A stretch of 43,379 nucleotides of DNA from contig NZ_SLZV01000027.1 in the NCBI RefSeq assembly GCF_004346095.1, positions 1 to 43,379 of the forward strand, given 5' to 3'. The DNA is from Faecalimonas umbilicata. GTDB lineage: Bacteria; Bacillota; Clostridia; Lachnospirales; Lachnospiraceae. Below the pieces are notes generated by a model. That model was not told the DNA's origin. It was given only the letters and a program-made list of their open reading frames with translations, and did no database searches. Position numbers and translations under genes: made by a program. Of this stretch, positions 33,008 to 41,879 are shown piece after piece (within the stretch, counting starts at the first letter, position 1; each line of letters opens with the position of its first letter).

Positions 33008-35116
33008 TTATTTTTCTTCCAAGTAATACAGATAAAGTTCATGCAGCGCCCTTGTCGCACAGATATAGTCCGCCTGCCGTTCAAAAGCACTTTCTGTCTG
33101 TTCACGCAATACAAATACTTGATCGAACTCCAATCCCTTTGCAAGATAGAAAGTTGTGACCGTCACTCCCTTTTCAAAATGACTGCTGTCCCGATCAATA
33201 TAATGAATATCTTCCCGCTGCTCCTTCAGATATTCGTAGACCATCCTCGCCTCCGCTTCCGTCCGCAGAAGGATTGCCGCCGTCTCGAAAGCATCCTCTG
33301 TGTGCTCCAATCTGTCCACTGCTATTTCAGAAAAAGCTTCTTTGATCTGCACTCCATCCTTTCTTAAGTGCAGATGTCCCTCGATGTCCCGGAGCGCTCC
33401 AACGATACCTGAAACCGTTTTTTCCTCCACTGCCTTCCCGTGGCGCTCAAGAAATTCCAATCCGGTCACATTTGTAATCTGTTCTGCATAACGTGCAATT
33501 TCAATCGTATTTCGGTAGCTCTTGTTCATAATGATCGTACGGATTTCTTTTCCGAAAATCTTCGGAAGAAATGTAAGCACATCCTGGATCTTGCCATCCA
33601 TCGTCTGAGCCCGGTCTCCCAAAATCGTCATCCTGCAGGAGAACAATGTCTCTAAAATAGCATACTGGAGATAAGAGTAATCCTGCATTTCATCGATGAC
33701 CAGATGCTTGATCTGCTTATGCTTTGCCTTGCCACTTAACCGGTATTTCAAATACAGCACCGGAAATACATCTTCATAGGAGAGCATACGGCTCTCATAA
33801 GGTACATCCGGCAACTGCTCCCATCCATTTTCTTCTAAGAACCAGTTATAGATCCGGTACACATCCCTCGTCACATACATCTGGTCAAATTTCTCTCGCA
33901 CAGCTGCCAGCTCTTCTTCACTTAAGTCTCTGTCATACAGTGTTTCAAACTCATCTACCACATAATCCATAACTGCATACATCCGCTCCAAAAGCGGAAT
34001 TTCCTGAAATTTAAAGTAAAATAGCTCGATCAGTTCTTCCTCTGTTTTTTTCATCTGGCGCCACTCGAACTCCTTTAGTTCTACAAGATCTTCCTCCAGT
34101 CCTGCGAGGAATCCTTCCACTGTTCCGATATATGCCTGAGACTGCTTCAGCTCATAACGCGCCTGTGCCTCTTTGCTCATTCCTTCCATCTGCCGTTCTA
34201 TCTGATGGTAGCGATCCTCACAATCTGGAACGATTCCTTTTAATTCCTGATAAGCAAACAGATCAAAACTCATCTCACGGATATTTTCTTCCCCAAGTTC
34301 CGGCAAAATATGAGAAATATAGTCTGAAAACACACCGCTTGGCGACAGTACAAGAATATTAGATGATTTTAAGTGTTCTCTGTCATGATACAGCAGATAG
34401 GCAATCCGATGCAATGCCACCGAAGTTTTTCCGCTTCCTGCTGCTCCCTGAATAACTAAAATCTTATCTTTTGTATTGCGGATAATATCATTTTGCTCCT
34501 TCTGGATCGTACGGACAATGTTTTTTAACTGTACGTCCCCATTCTGCCCAAGTTCCTTCTTTAAAATATCATCATCGATTTTTACATCGCTCTCAAATCC
34601 ATAGATCATCTTTCCACCCTGGATCTTGTACTGCCATTTTGCCTCAATAGCTCCTTCCATCGTCCCGCCTGGCGCTTCATAAGAAGCAGGACCTTTATCA
34701 TAGTCATAGAACAGTCCGCTCACCGGGGCTCTCCAGTCATAGATCAGCGGAATCGCTCCTGTGCGCTCCGCAAAATTTCCAATGCCGATATAAAAAATCT
34801 CCGCTTCCTCATCCCCGTCATACAAAAAATCCACTCTGCCAAAAAATGGGGCATCTGCCATCTTCTGAAAGCGCTGATATAAAAGCTGTGATTCGTTGTT
34901 TGCATTGATCTGATGCAGCAGTGCCTGTTGATTGTCAAAATCTTCATACCCATACTGGTCCATCTCTGTGTAATTCTCCCAGTAATATGCATGCATGTTT
35001 TCAATTTCCTGCTGCCCCGCAAGAAGTGTCTCTGCAAGCTTTGCAAGTCTGTCACGCAGCTTGTCTGACACTTCCGCCAAAAATAATTTTCCGTCTTTCT
35101 TTACATCTGCCTTCAT
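33008..35116 (-). CDS. helD: HelD-type RNA polymerase recycling ATPase (UvrD/Rep-like)
   Basis: A 702-residue SF1-type protein. The N terminus is a long coiled coil (about 1-80, 'stalk' in HelD). IYDWRAPVSGLFYDY (125-139) is characteristic of HelD. Walker A is GAAGSGKT (224-231); later motifs include LVIDEMQDYSYLQY (Walker B) and MTILGDRAQTMDG. Bacterial HelD pries stalled RNA polymerase from DNA and recycles it using ATP. The gene starts right after the methyltransferase stop (TAGATG), so the two are translationally coupled. Confidence 0.88.
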   Translation of the reverse strand: MKADVKKDGKLFLAEVSDKLRDRLAKLAETLLAGQQEIENMHAYYWENYTEMDQYGYEDFDNQQALLHQINANNESQLLYQRFQKMADAPFFGRVDFLYDGDEEAEIFYIGIGNFAERTGAIPLIYDWRAPVSGLFYDYDKGPASYEAPGGTMEGAIEAKWQYKIQGGKMIYGFESDVKIDDDILKKELGQNGDVQLKNIVRTIQKEQNDIIRNTKDKILVIQGAAGSGKTSVALHRIAYLLYHDREHLKSSNILVLSPSGVFSDYISHILPELGEENIREMSFDLFAYQELKGIVPDCEDRYHQIERQMEGMSKEAQARYELKQSQAYIGTVEGFLAGLEEDLVELKEFEWRQMKKTEEELIELFYFKFQEIPLLERMYAVMDYVVDEFETLYDRDLSEEELAAVREKFDQMYVTRDVYRIYNWFLEENGWEQLPDVPYESRMLSYEDVFPVLYLKYRLSGKAKHKQIKHLVIDEMQDYSYLQYAILETLFSCRMTILGDRAQTMDGKIQDVLTFLPKIFGKEIRTIIMNKSYRNTIEIARYAEQITNVTGLEFLERHGKAVEEKTVSGIVGALRDIEGHLHLRKDGVQIKEAFSEIAVDRLEHTEDAFETAAILLRTEAEARMVYEYLKEQREDIHYIDRDSSHFEKGVTVTTFYLAKGLEFDQVFVLREQTESAFERQADYICATRALHELYLYYLEEK

Positions 35117-35914
35117 CTATTTTATGAAATCCCCTTCTTCCTCTATCTGCAAAATATCAAGTGTATGCGCGCTCGCACCAAGCAATTCCGGGCGCTCACA
35201 CGTCTTTAGATGATATTCAATAAACGTCTGGTAAGTCTCATCGTCCATCGCATTTAAAATCTGCCGCATATAATTTGCCGGACCATCTGCAGCAATAATC
35301 TCAATCCGTTTCATGCCTGCCCCTGCATTGATCGCAGCAATATCCTCCAGACGTACATAATCATATAGATCCTCCGGCTCTGCCTGTACATGAAACTCTT
35401 CGCTGACCTTCCCGGAGGCAATGCTTTCCCGGATATGTCCTTCTTTAAACCCATAAGTCAGAATGCTGTATTCATTCATACAATAAGAGACAAGTACCAC
35501 CCCGTCCGGTTTCACTACGCGCTTTGCCTCGGCAAGCGCTTCGACCTTATCCTCCATCGTATACAGATGATACATTGGCCCAAATACAAGCACCATATCA
35601 AAAGAATCGGAAGCAAACCGGGACAGATTCAATGCAGTCCCCTGATAAGCTTTCACACTGCTTCCCTTTGATTTTAAAATTCCAAGATTGTATTTGACAA
35701 GCTCTACTGCCGTCACATCATACCCTTCCTCTGCAAGCTGCACCGAATACCTTCCGGTCCCGGCGCCCACATCCAGAATCCTTGCTCCTTCTTTTCCTTC
35801 CAGATATTTATGGATATATTTCATCGAGGTAATATATTCTACCTTTCCGTGTCTTCTCGTCAGACGTTTTTCTTCACAAAATTTATTATAATACTTTTCT
35901 AATTCCGTTGACAT
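35117..35914 (-). CDS. class I SAM-dependent methyltransferase
   Basis: A 265-residue methyltransferase with the SAM-binding loop ILDVGAGTGRYSVQLAEEGY (motif I) and acidic VTAVELV (motif II), then DMVLVFGPMYHLYTMEDKVEALAEAKRVVKPDG. The N-terminal helix YYNKFCEEKRLTRRHGKVEY and the C-terminal TLKTCER-like part show no substrate marks I can name. It is the first gene of the operon; AAGGGA precedes ATG 35914. Whether the substrate is a small molecule or a component linked to RNA polymerase is open. Confidence 0.85.
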   Translation of the reverse strand: MSTELEKYYNKFCEEKRLTRRHGKVEYITSMKYIHKYLEGKEGARILDVGAGTGRYSVQLAEEGYDVTAVELVKYNLGILKSKGSSVKAYQGTALNLSRFASDSFDMVLVFGPMYHLYTMEDKVEALAEAKRVVKPDGVVLVSYCMNEYSILTYGFKEGHIRESIASGKVSEEFHVQAEPEDLYDYVRLEDIAAINAGAGMKRIEIIAADGPANYMRQILNAMDDETYQTFIEYHLKTCERPELLGASAHTLDILQIEEEGDFIK

Positions 35915-35989
35915 TTCATTTTCCCTTCTGTTTCCAGACAGCCCTGTCCGAACTGTCTTTCTTTATTATGTCCTGTGAACAGTATCTCT

Positions 35990-36018
35990 ATTGTAACAAC
36001 GTAAAAAGCAAATTTCAA
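35990..36018 (-). promoter_or_regulatory. promoter of the methyltransferase-helD operon
   Basis: On the minus strand TTGAAA (36013-36018), a 17-base spacer and TACAAT (35990-35995) lie about 75 bases before the start codon. The rest of the 301-base gap holds only the terminator at 36143-36193 and AT-rich sequence. Confidence 0.7.
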
Positions 36019-36142
36019 CATTCCATTTATTTTATATTATATTTTTCAGATCCAATATTTAAGAGAAAAATATACAATACTGTCCGTTTCACAAGAGAAC
36101 TTCTTAGAAACTGCGGAATGCCTCAATAGAATCCCAGCACGC

Positions 36143-36193
36143 AAAAAGAAAAGGAACTCCACTTTATTTTATAAAGTTTTGTCCCTTTTCTTT
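36143..36193 (-). terminator. terminator of the MMPL/heptad-repeat protein operon
   Basis: AAAGAAAAGG/CCTTTTCTTT with an inner ACTTTAT/ATAAAGT stem follows the 901-residue protein gene; the minus strand ends in TTTTCTTTTTGC. Confidence 0.7.
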
Positions 36194-36215
36194 GCCCTAA
36201 CAGAACCTGCTTGCT

Positions 36216-38921
36216 TTATTCAATTGCATCTGTCTCAATAATAAATTTCACATTTCCATCCATATTATCTGCTTTTCCACTGTAAGTGTCATAAGAGCAG
36301 TCTTCGGATGTCAGTGCATCCACTTTATCGAGGATCTTCTCCAATGCATCTTCCACTGTTTTCTGCAGTTTCTTAATTCCTTCTTCATTGAATTTTTCTG
36401 CACCATCTTTTAACTGAGAAGCTCCATCAGAAAGTTGTGCAATTCCGCTCTTGACTTCTCCGCTTGCAGAAGCAAGTGTGTTACCACCATCGGAAAGCTG
36501 GCCAGCTCCTTGTACAAGTGTGCTTACTCCATCTCTCAGTGCCTGACTATTTCCTGCGAGAAGTGCACCTCCGGAAGAAAGCTGTGTTCCAAGCTGATGC
36601 AAACCACCGCTCAACTCTGTTGTGCCACCTGCCAATGTCTGTACTCCTTCTACGAGTACCGGTGTATTCTGCTGAAGTTTCGCTGCACCTTGAAGCAGTG
36701 CATCATTGGCTGCGCCCAGTTGTGCAAATCCTGCATTGAGCTGATCGATACCCTGAGAAGCCTCAGGCACAGTCACTGCCATTCCATCATTTAATTTCTT
36801 CATATTCGCAGCATACCCTCCGATTGCTGCGTTGAGTCCCTGCATGCCTGTATTCAGTTCAGACACACTGGCTTTTAACGGATCTGCCATTCCTGCCGGA
36901 ATCTGTTTTTTCAAATTTGTGATGTCTTCCATCTTTTTCTGCATTTCTGCCAACTTTGGAGTCAGTCCGTTTACCGTTCCTTCTATTTCACCGAAAGAAT
37001 TCTGCATACTTTCTAACAATTCTTTGATCTGTGTCGTGTCAACTGATCCAACTTTTACCGGCACATCCTGCACTGTAACCGGAGCAATTTCGGAAACTCC
37101 TGCATCTACAGAAATTCCAGAAACTGCCGCAAGTGCACTCTGCAGAGAAGCAGCCAGTTCTGTATTTCCATTTGCTTCAGCTTCTGCGATCTGAGCGCTA
37201 ATCTGAGCTTTTGCAGCTTCCACCTGCTCATTGGCTGCCGCCGCTGCCTGATTTGCCGCCTGGATCTGGCCATTTCGCTCTGCAATCTGTGCATTTACTT
37301 CACTGGCAGCAGCTTCTTTTGCCTGTGAAACGGCAGCCTCACTATCTGCGCTGATCGTCTCCAATTGAGTGGTAACAGCACTTAAAATCTTCATCAATTC
37401 CTGGCCGTTTTTCATCATTTCCTGCACTGGAACTGCAATCTGATTCTGCATCACCTCAGAAAGTCCTTCTGTCTGTGTGATCAAGTCTTTTCCTGTGGCT
37501 GTCATCGTATCTACATTGGAAAGCAGGTTATTCATACCGCTTACTGCATCATTTAATTTTTTTGTTCCTTCTGCAAGTTTTTGAGAAGCCACCTGGATAT
37601 CCTTGTCACCGGTTCCATCAATCGCCGCATAAAGCTGTCCGACTGCATCTTTTGTCTGTGACAGACCATCTTTTAATGCAGTCAGCTTATCTGCTCCTGC
37701 TGCAAGTTGCTTCTCACCGCCAATGTAGGAAGTGATTCCGGCAGAGAGCTGAGAAGCGCCCGTTGTATAATCTTCTACCCCTTTTACAACCTTATTCACG
37801 CCATTTACATATTCTGTAACTTTTACATTCAGCTCCCCATTTTCTCCGAGGTATTGCTGGATTCCCGCATTTAACTGATCTGCTCCCGCTGTGTAACTGT
37901 CCACACCACTCTTTAATTCTCCAGCGCCGCTTTGAAGTGTATGGATTCCATCTTTCAATGTCTGCACACCTTGATCAAACTCCGCATAGCTGGATCCAAG
38001 TGTCTGTGTACCTTCCGATAACTGGGCAGAACCGTCTACCAGCTGAAGTGCCGCATCTTCCAAGTCATTTAAAGAATTTTTCAGCGTATCGAAATCTGTC
38101 ACGTTTTTCCAGTCAACATCGTCAAGGAGATCTGACAATGCAATTGTAAACGTCGATCCCATTGTAAAGTTTGTTACATCAGCCGTGATTTCTACACTTT
38201 CCGGCAATTGGATATCCTCAGATACTTCCTTAAAATCTTCACTGTTTAAACCAAGGCTCTCTTTTAATCCAGGCATTGCAATTCCCATGACCATGCTTTT
38301 CTGTCCATCAGAGATTACTTTTCCGTTATCGATCATAACATTGGAAAACGTCTCATCCGGCAGAATCAGCCCTGTCACCATCACAAACGGACTGTACACT
38401 TCCTGCTTCTTTCCATCAATGTTCACTGTCTTTTTTGCATTATTTGTATAGTCAATTTTTATCTTTAAATGCCCGCTCTGTCCCTTCAACTCTTCCGGTG
38501 TTATTTCTTTGCCGTCAAGATAGTAAGTCATTTTCATGGATACCGGCAACTGTTTATCTGTAGTTCCCTGATAATAAATATCTACTCCGTTTGTCTGCCA
38601 TGTAATCGCATCCCCGTTTTCTTCAAATGTCTCATCTCCCTTGACATTTTTGACATTTTCAAGTTCGGTCTCATCTTTTAAGTTTTTTTCTGCTCCGGCA
38701 TTTTTTAACCAGTTGGAAACTGTGATTTCCTGTTCTGTTCCCTGTGCATCTGCATTCACGTACACGGTCTCATCTTTTGAGACTTTCTTATCTGCTGGCT
38801 CCGCTGCAAAAACTGGAGTTGTTCCCATCAATCCTGCCATGCCGACCGCAAGTCCTGCTGTCATTTTCTTTTTCAGATCCATTTTCCGGTTTGTATTACT
38901 TCTTACTTTATTTCTATTCAT
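36216..38921 (-). CDS. secreted Leu/Gly-heptad and coiled-coil protein paired with MMPL transporter
   Basis: A 901-residue protein with a signal peptide (about 15-39, cleavage after VFAA). Residues 45-270 form a beta-rich start. About 290-460 and 655-845 carry repeated LxxGxxxL-type heptads (such as QLSEGTQTLGS and QLSDGASQLKDG). Between them lies an Ala/Gln/Glu-rich coiled coil (515-600). The pattern suggests an antiparallel hairpin with the two heptad arms packed together. YhgE/Pip (phage infection) proteins have similar repeats but also membrane helices, which are absent here. It begins two bases after the transporter stop, behind AAAGGAG. It could be a periplasm-side partner of the transporter, but this is inference. 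Confidence 0.75.
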   Translation of the reverse strand: MNRNKVRSNTNRKMDLKKKMTAGLAVGMAGLMGTTPVFAAEPADKKVSKDETVYVNADAQGTEQEITVSNWLKNAGAEKNLKDETELENVKNVKGDETFEENGDAITWQTNGVDIYYQGTTDKQLPVSMKMTYYLDGKEITPEELKGQSGHLKIKIDYTNNAKKTVNIDGKKQEVYSPFVMVTGLILPDETFSNVMIDNGKVISDGQKSMVMGIAMPGLKESLGLNSEDFKEVSEDIQLPESVEITADVTNFTMGSTFTIALSDLLDDVDWKNVTDFDTLKNSLNDLEDAALQLVDGSAQLSEGTQTLGSSYAEFDQGVQTLKDGIHTLQSGAGELKSGVDSYTAGADQLNAGIQQYLGENGELNVKVTEYVNGVNKVVKGVEDYTTGASQLSAGITSYIGGEKQLAAGADKLTALKDGLSQTKDAVGQLYAAIDGTGDKDIQVASQKLAEGTKKLNDAVSGMNNLLSNVDTMTATGKDLITQTEGLSEVMQNQIAVPVQEMMKNGQELMKILSAVTTQLETISADSEAAVSQAKEAAASEVNAQIAERNGQIQAANQAAAAANEQVEAAKAQISAQIAEAEANGNTELAASLQSALAAVSGISVDAGVSEIAPVTVQDVPVKVGSVDTTQIKELLESMQNSFGEIEGTVNGLTPKLAEMQKKMEDITNLKKQIPAGMADPLKASVSELNTGMQGLNAAIGGYAANMKKLNDGMAVTVPEASQGIDQLNAGFAQLGAANDALLQGAAKLQQNTPVLVEGVQTLAGGTTELSGGLHQLGTQLSSGGALLAGNSQALRDGVSTLVQGAGQLSDGGNTLASASGEVKSGIAQLSDGASQLKDGAEKFNEEGIKKLQKTVEDALEKILDKVDALTSEDCSYDTYSGKADNMDGNVKFIIETDAIE

Positions 38922-38923
38922 AT

Positions 38924-41020
38924 CTAATTACTCCTTTCGGCAGTTTTTTTGCCAAGAAATCCTGCGGATGTTTTACAAATTACTTTATCAAAGATCATAA
39001 ACATCGCCGGCAAGATCAAAATAACTACAAACATGCTGATCAATGCACCTCTCGCAAGCAGTGTACAGATGGATCCGATCATATCTACCTTTGAATAAAG
39101 CGCCACACCGAAGGTCGCGGCAAAGAAGCTGAATCCACTGCTAATAATAGAAAGCATGCTTGCTCTGTGTGCGATTGAAATCGCTGTCTTCTTATCTTTT
39201 CCTTTTCCACGTTCTTTCTGATAACGGCTCGTCATCAGGATCGCATAGTCCACAGTTGCTCCAAGCTGAATAGTACCGATGACAATACTTGCCACAAACG
39301 GAAGGCTCGTTCCCTGATAATATGGAATTGCCATATTGACAAAGATTGCGAACTCAATAACCGCCACAAGGATGACCGGAAGGGAGATCGACTTAAACAC
39401 GATCATAATAATGATAAAGATTGCAAGGATTGAAATGGCATTGACTGTTTTCAGATCGACATCGGTCGTATCCTGAAGGTCCTTCATCAGAGGAGCCTCT
39501 CCGATGACCATTGCATGTTTGGAATAAGATTTTACAATCTTGTCAATTTCTGAAATCTGTTTGTTGACCTCATCTGTTGCAGATTCATATTCCGAACAAA
39601 TAAATGCCAATTCATAATTGTCACTCTGAAGCATCTTCTTCATATCATCCGGGATCATAGATTCCGGAATGGTCGGTCCGAACAATGTGTTCATTCCAAG
39701 GCTCCATTTGACTCCGTCGACTTCGTCAATCTCTTCCAGCATCTTTCTTTTATCCTTTGCATCCATATCCTTCTGCATCAGGATCATATGCATATTGCTC
39801 ATCTTGAAGTCGTCTACCAGTTTCTTGTTCGCCACGTTTGCCGGAAGTGTATCCGGGAGTGACTGTGCAATATTATAGTAAATTTTCGTATGATTATTTC
39901 CGTAAATTGCCGGGAACAGCAACACTGCAAACAGAATGAGCCACAGACGGTAGTGTTTTGTAATAAACGCAGATGGCTTATCAATACTTTTAATCAATGG
40001 TCTATGTTTTGTCTTTTCAATCGCTTTATCGAAGATCAATATCAAAGATGGTAATAACGTTACACAGCATAAGACACCGATCACTACACCTTTTGCCATA
40101 ACAATACCTAAGTCTTTTCCAAGTGCAAATGTCATAAAGCAAAGTGCCATAAATCCTGCAACTGTTGTGACGGAACTTCCCACAACGGACTTAAATGTAT
40201 TTGCGATCGCATGCCCCATCGCACGTTCTTTTTCTCCTGGAAATCTTAATTTATTTTCCTCATAGCTGTTCAGCAGGAAAATCGAATAATCCATCGTCAC
40301 TCCAAGCTGTAGTACTGCTGTTAATGCTTCTGTAATATAAGAAATCTCTCCGAGAAAAATATTACTTCCCAAGTTATATAAAACTGCTGCACCAATACTG
40401 ATCAAGAAAAATATTGGTACGAGAAATGATGTTCCCGTCAGCTCCAACACAAAGAAAGAAAGCAGCGTTGCAATCACAACATAGATTGGAAGTTCTTGTA
40501 ATGAGATATTTTTAATATCTGTGACAATCCCTGTCATACCACTGATAAAGCATTGCTTATCTGCAATTTTTCTCATGTTTGTAACAGCTTCCATAGCTTC
40601 ATCTGAAGAAGTTGTATTATCAAACAATGCCAGCATCATTGTCGCATCTCCGTTAAAAAATGCTTTCCGCAAATCTTTCGGAATCATTTCTACCGGAAGG
40701 CTGATATCCGCCACATCGTCATACCACATCACATCTTTCACATGATCCACTTCGCTGAATTTTTCTTCCAGTTTTTGTACATCTTTTAATTCCATTCCTT
40801 CGACGACAACCATGGAAAATGCACCCATACCATATTCGTCTACAAGGATGTCCTGCCCTTTTACTGTTTCCAGATCACCCGGAAGGTAACTGAGCAGGTC
40901 ATAATTAATCTTTGTCTCTGCTTTCCCGATTGCCGCAGGAATAAGCAGTAAGATACTTACTAATAAAATAAATATCCGGTGTTTGGCGATCCACTTACCA
41001 ACTTTGACCACTCTAATCAT
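38924..41020 (-). CDS. MMPL/RND-family transporter
   Basis: A 698-residue, two-fold repeated membrane protein: one helix, a ~150-residue outside loop, five or six helices, then the same again. The proton-relay Asp-Tyr pairs are present in both halves: GVTMDYSIFLL (Asp244-Tyr245) and GATVDYAILM (Asp591-Tyr592). This marks a MmpL/HAE3-type exporter driven by the proton gradient. It may move lipids, peptides or drugs. AGGAG directly touches ATG 41020, so GTG at residue 4 may be the real start. The TetR gene is divergent. Confidence 0.9.
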   Translation of the reverse strand: MIRVVKVGKWIAKHRIFILLVSILLLIPAAIGKAETKINYDLLSYLPGDLETVKGQDILVDEYGMGAFSMVVVEGMELKDVQKLEEKFSEVDHVKDVMWYDDVADISLPVEMIPKDLRKAFFNGDATMMLALFDNTTSSDEAMEAVTNMRKIADKQCFISGMTGIVTDIKNISLQELPIYVVIATLLSFFVLELTGTSFLVPIFFLISIGAAVLYNLGSNIFLGEISYITEALTAVLQLGVTMDYSIFLLNSYEENKLRFPGEKERAMGHAIANTFKSVVGSSVTTVAGFMALCFMTFALGKDLGIVMAKGVVIGVLCCVTLLPSLILIFDKAIEKTKHRPLIKSIDKPSAFITKHYRLWLILFAVLLFPAIYGNNHTKIYYNIAQSLPDTLPANVANKKLVDDFKMSNMHMILMQKDMDAKDKRKMLEEIDEVDGVKWSLGMNTLFGPTIPESMIPDDMKKMLQSDNYELAFICSEYESATDEVNKQISEIDKIVKSYSKHAMVIGEAPLMKDLQDTTDVDLKTVNAISILAIFIIIMIVFKSISLPVILVAVIEFAIFVNMAIPYYQGTSLPFVASIVIGTIQLGATVDYAILMTSRYQKERGKGKDKKTAISIAHRASMLSIISSGFSFFAATFGVALYSKVDMIGSICTLLARGALISMFVVILILPAMFMIFDKVICKTSAGFLGKKTAERSN

Positions 41021-41052
41021 CTCCTGACTTTTTCTTTTTTCTTTACAGCTTT

Positions 41053-41080
41053 ATTATATTCAAAAATGACTAATAGTCAA
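41053..41080 (-). promoter_or_regulatory. promoter of the MMPL operon
   Basis: On the minus strand TTGACT, a 16-base spacer and TATAAT form a strong promoter. The palindrome TGACTAaTAGTCA (41067-41079) overlaps the -35 box. Confidence 0.8.
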
Positions 41081-41107
41081 TACTAAAAATGAAATTTGGT
41101 CATTTTT
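41062..41107. promoter_or_regulatory. probable TetR operator region
   Basis: TGACTAaTAGTCA (41067-41079) is followed by AAAATGA-N7-TCATTTT (41086-41106). In addition AAAAATGAC (41062-41070) and GTCATTTTT (41099-41107) are perfect 9-base inverted repeats enclosing the region. It lies between the divergent promoters. Confidence 0.7.
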
Positions 41108-41112
41108 ATAGC

Positions 41113-41141
41113 TTGACTTTCTTTTTGGAATCGTAAATAAT
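41113..41141 (+). promoter_or_regulatory. promoter of the TetR gene
   Basis: TTGACT (41113), a 17-base spacer and AATAAT (41136), about 30 bases before the start codon. Confidence 0.6.
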
Positions 41142-41171
41142 ACATATGAGCAAAAAATTGGAGGGATTCGA

Positions 41172-41801
41172 GTGGGAAAATTAGAAACAAATAAAAAGGT
41201 GAAAAAAAATGCACTCCTTCAGAATGCATTTGAATTATTTACAGACAAAGGCTTCGCAAAGACAACGATCTCTGACATCGTCAGTCGGGCAGGTCTTGCG
41301 AAAGGTACTTTCTATTTATATTTTAAAGACAAATATGACTTGCGTGATAAACTGATCGTCTATAAGGCGGGACAGCTCTTTTGCGATGCTTACAAAGCTC
41401 TTGTCAGTCAACCGATGAATGGATTCGAGCAGGAACTCCTCTTTGTGGCAGACTATATCATCGAGCGCCTGAAGAAGGATCATTCGCTTCTTCAGTTTCT
41501 CGCAAAAAATCTATCCTGGGGAATTTTTCGCACTGCTTTTTCAAGCAATGTCCCAAAAGAGTCTGAAGAATTTTACGATTACTATCTGAGAATGCTGAAG
41601 AAAAATCATATTGGCTGTAAAGATCCTGAGTTGATGCTGTTTACCATCATTGAACTGATCAACGCAACCTGCTACAACTGTATCCTATTTGAGGAACCGG
41701 TGACCATCGATGAATATCTGCCATATCTGCACCTGTCGATCATCCAGATTTTCCGTGCATTTACAGTAGAAGCATCAGCTATTCCCGCAAATACTATCTA
41801 A
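41172..41801 (+). CDS. TetR-family repressor of the MMPL operon
   Basis: A 209-residue regulator that starts at GTG 41172 behind GGAGGG. The N-terminal HTH is typical: AFELFTDKGFAKTTISDIVSRAGLAKGTFYLYFKDKYDL. The C-terminal ligand domain is variable and helical (YDYYLRMLKKNH..., ELINATCYNCILFEEP). It is divergent from the MMPL gene, and operator-like palindromes overlap that promoter, so repression relieved by an exported compound is likely. The ligand is unknown. Confidence 0.9.
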   Translation: MGKLETNKKVKKNALLQNAFELFTDKGFAKTTISDIVSRAGLAKGTFYLYFKDKYDLRDKLIVYKAGQLFCDAYKALVSQPMNGFEQELLFVADYIIERLKKDHSLLQFLAKNLSWGIFRTAFSSNVPKESEEFYDYYLRMLKKNHIGCKDPELMLFTIIELINATCYNCILFEEPVTIDEYLPYLHLSIIQIFRAFTVEASAIPANTI

Positions 41802-41803
41802 CA

Positions 41804-41875
41804 AAAAAACCTTCTGCCTGCAGAAAATCTCTGATTTGTTTCCAAAAGATTTTTCTGCAGGACAGAAGGTTTTTC
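41804..41875. terminator. bidirectional terminator between TetR and MATE genes
   Basis: AAAACCTTCTG/CAGAAGGTTTT with an inner TGCAGAAAaTCT/AGAtTTTTCTGCA stem. A-run and T-run flank it, so both convergent genes can use it. Confidence 0.85.
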
Positions 41876-41879
41876 CTCT

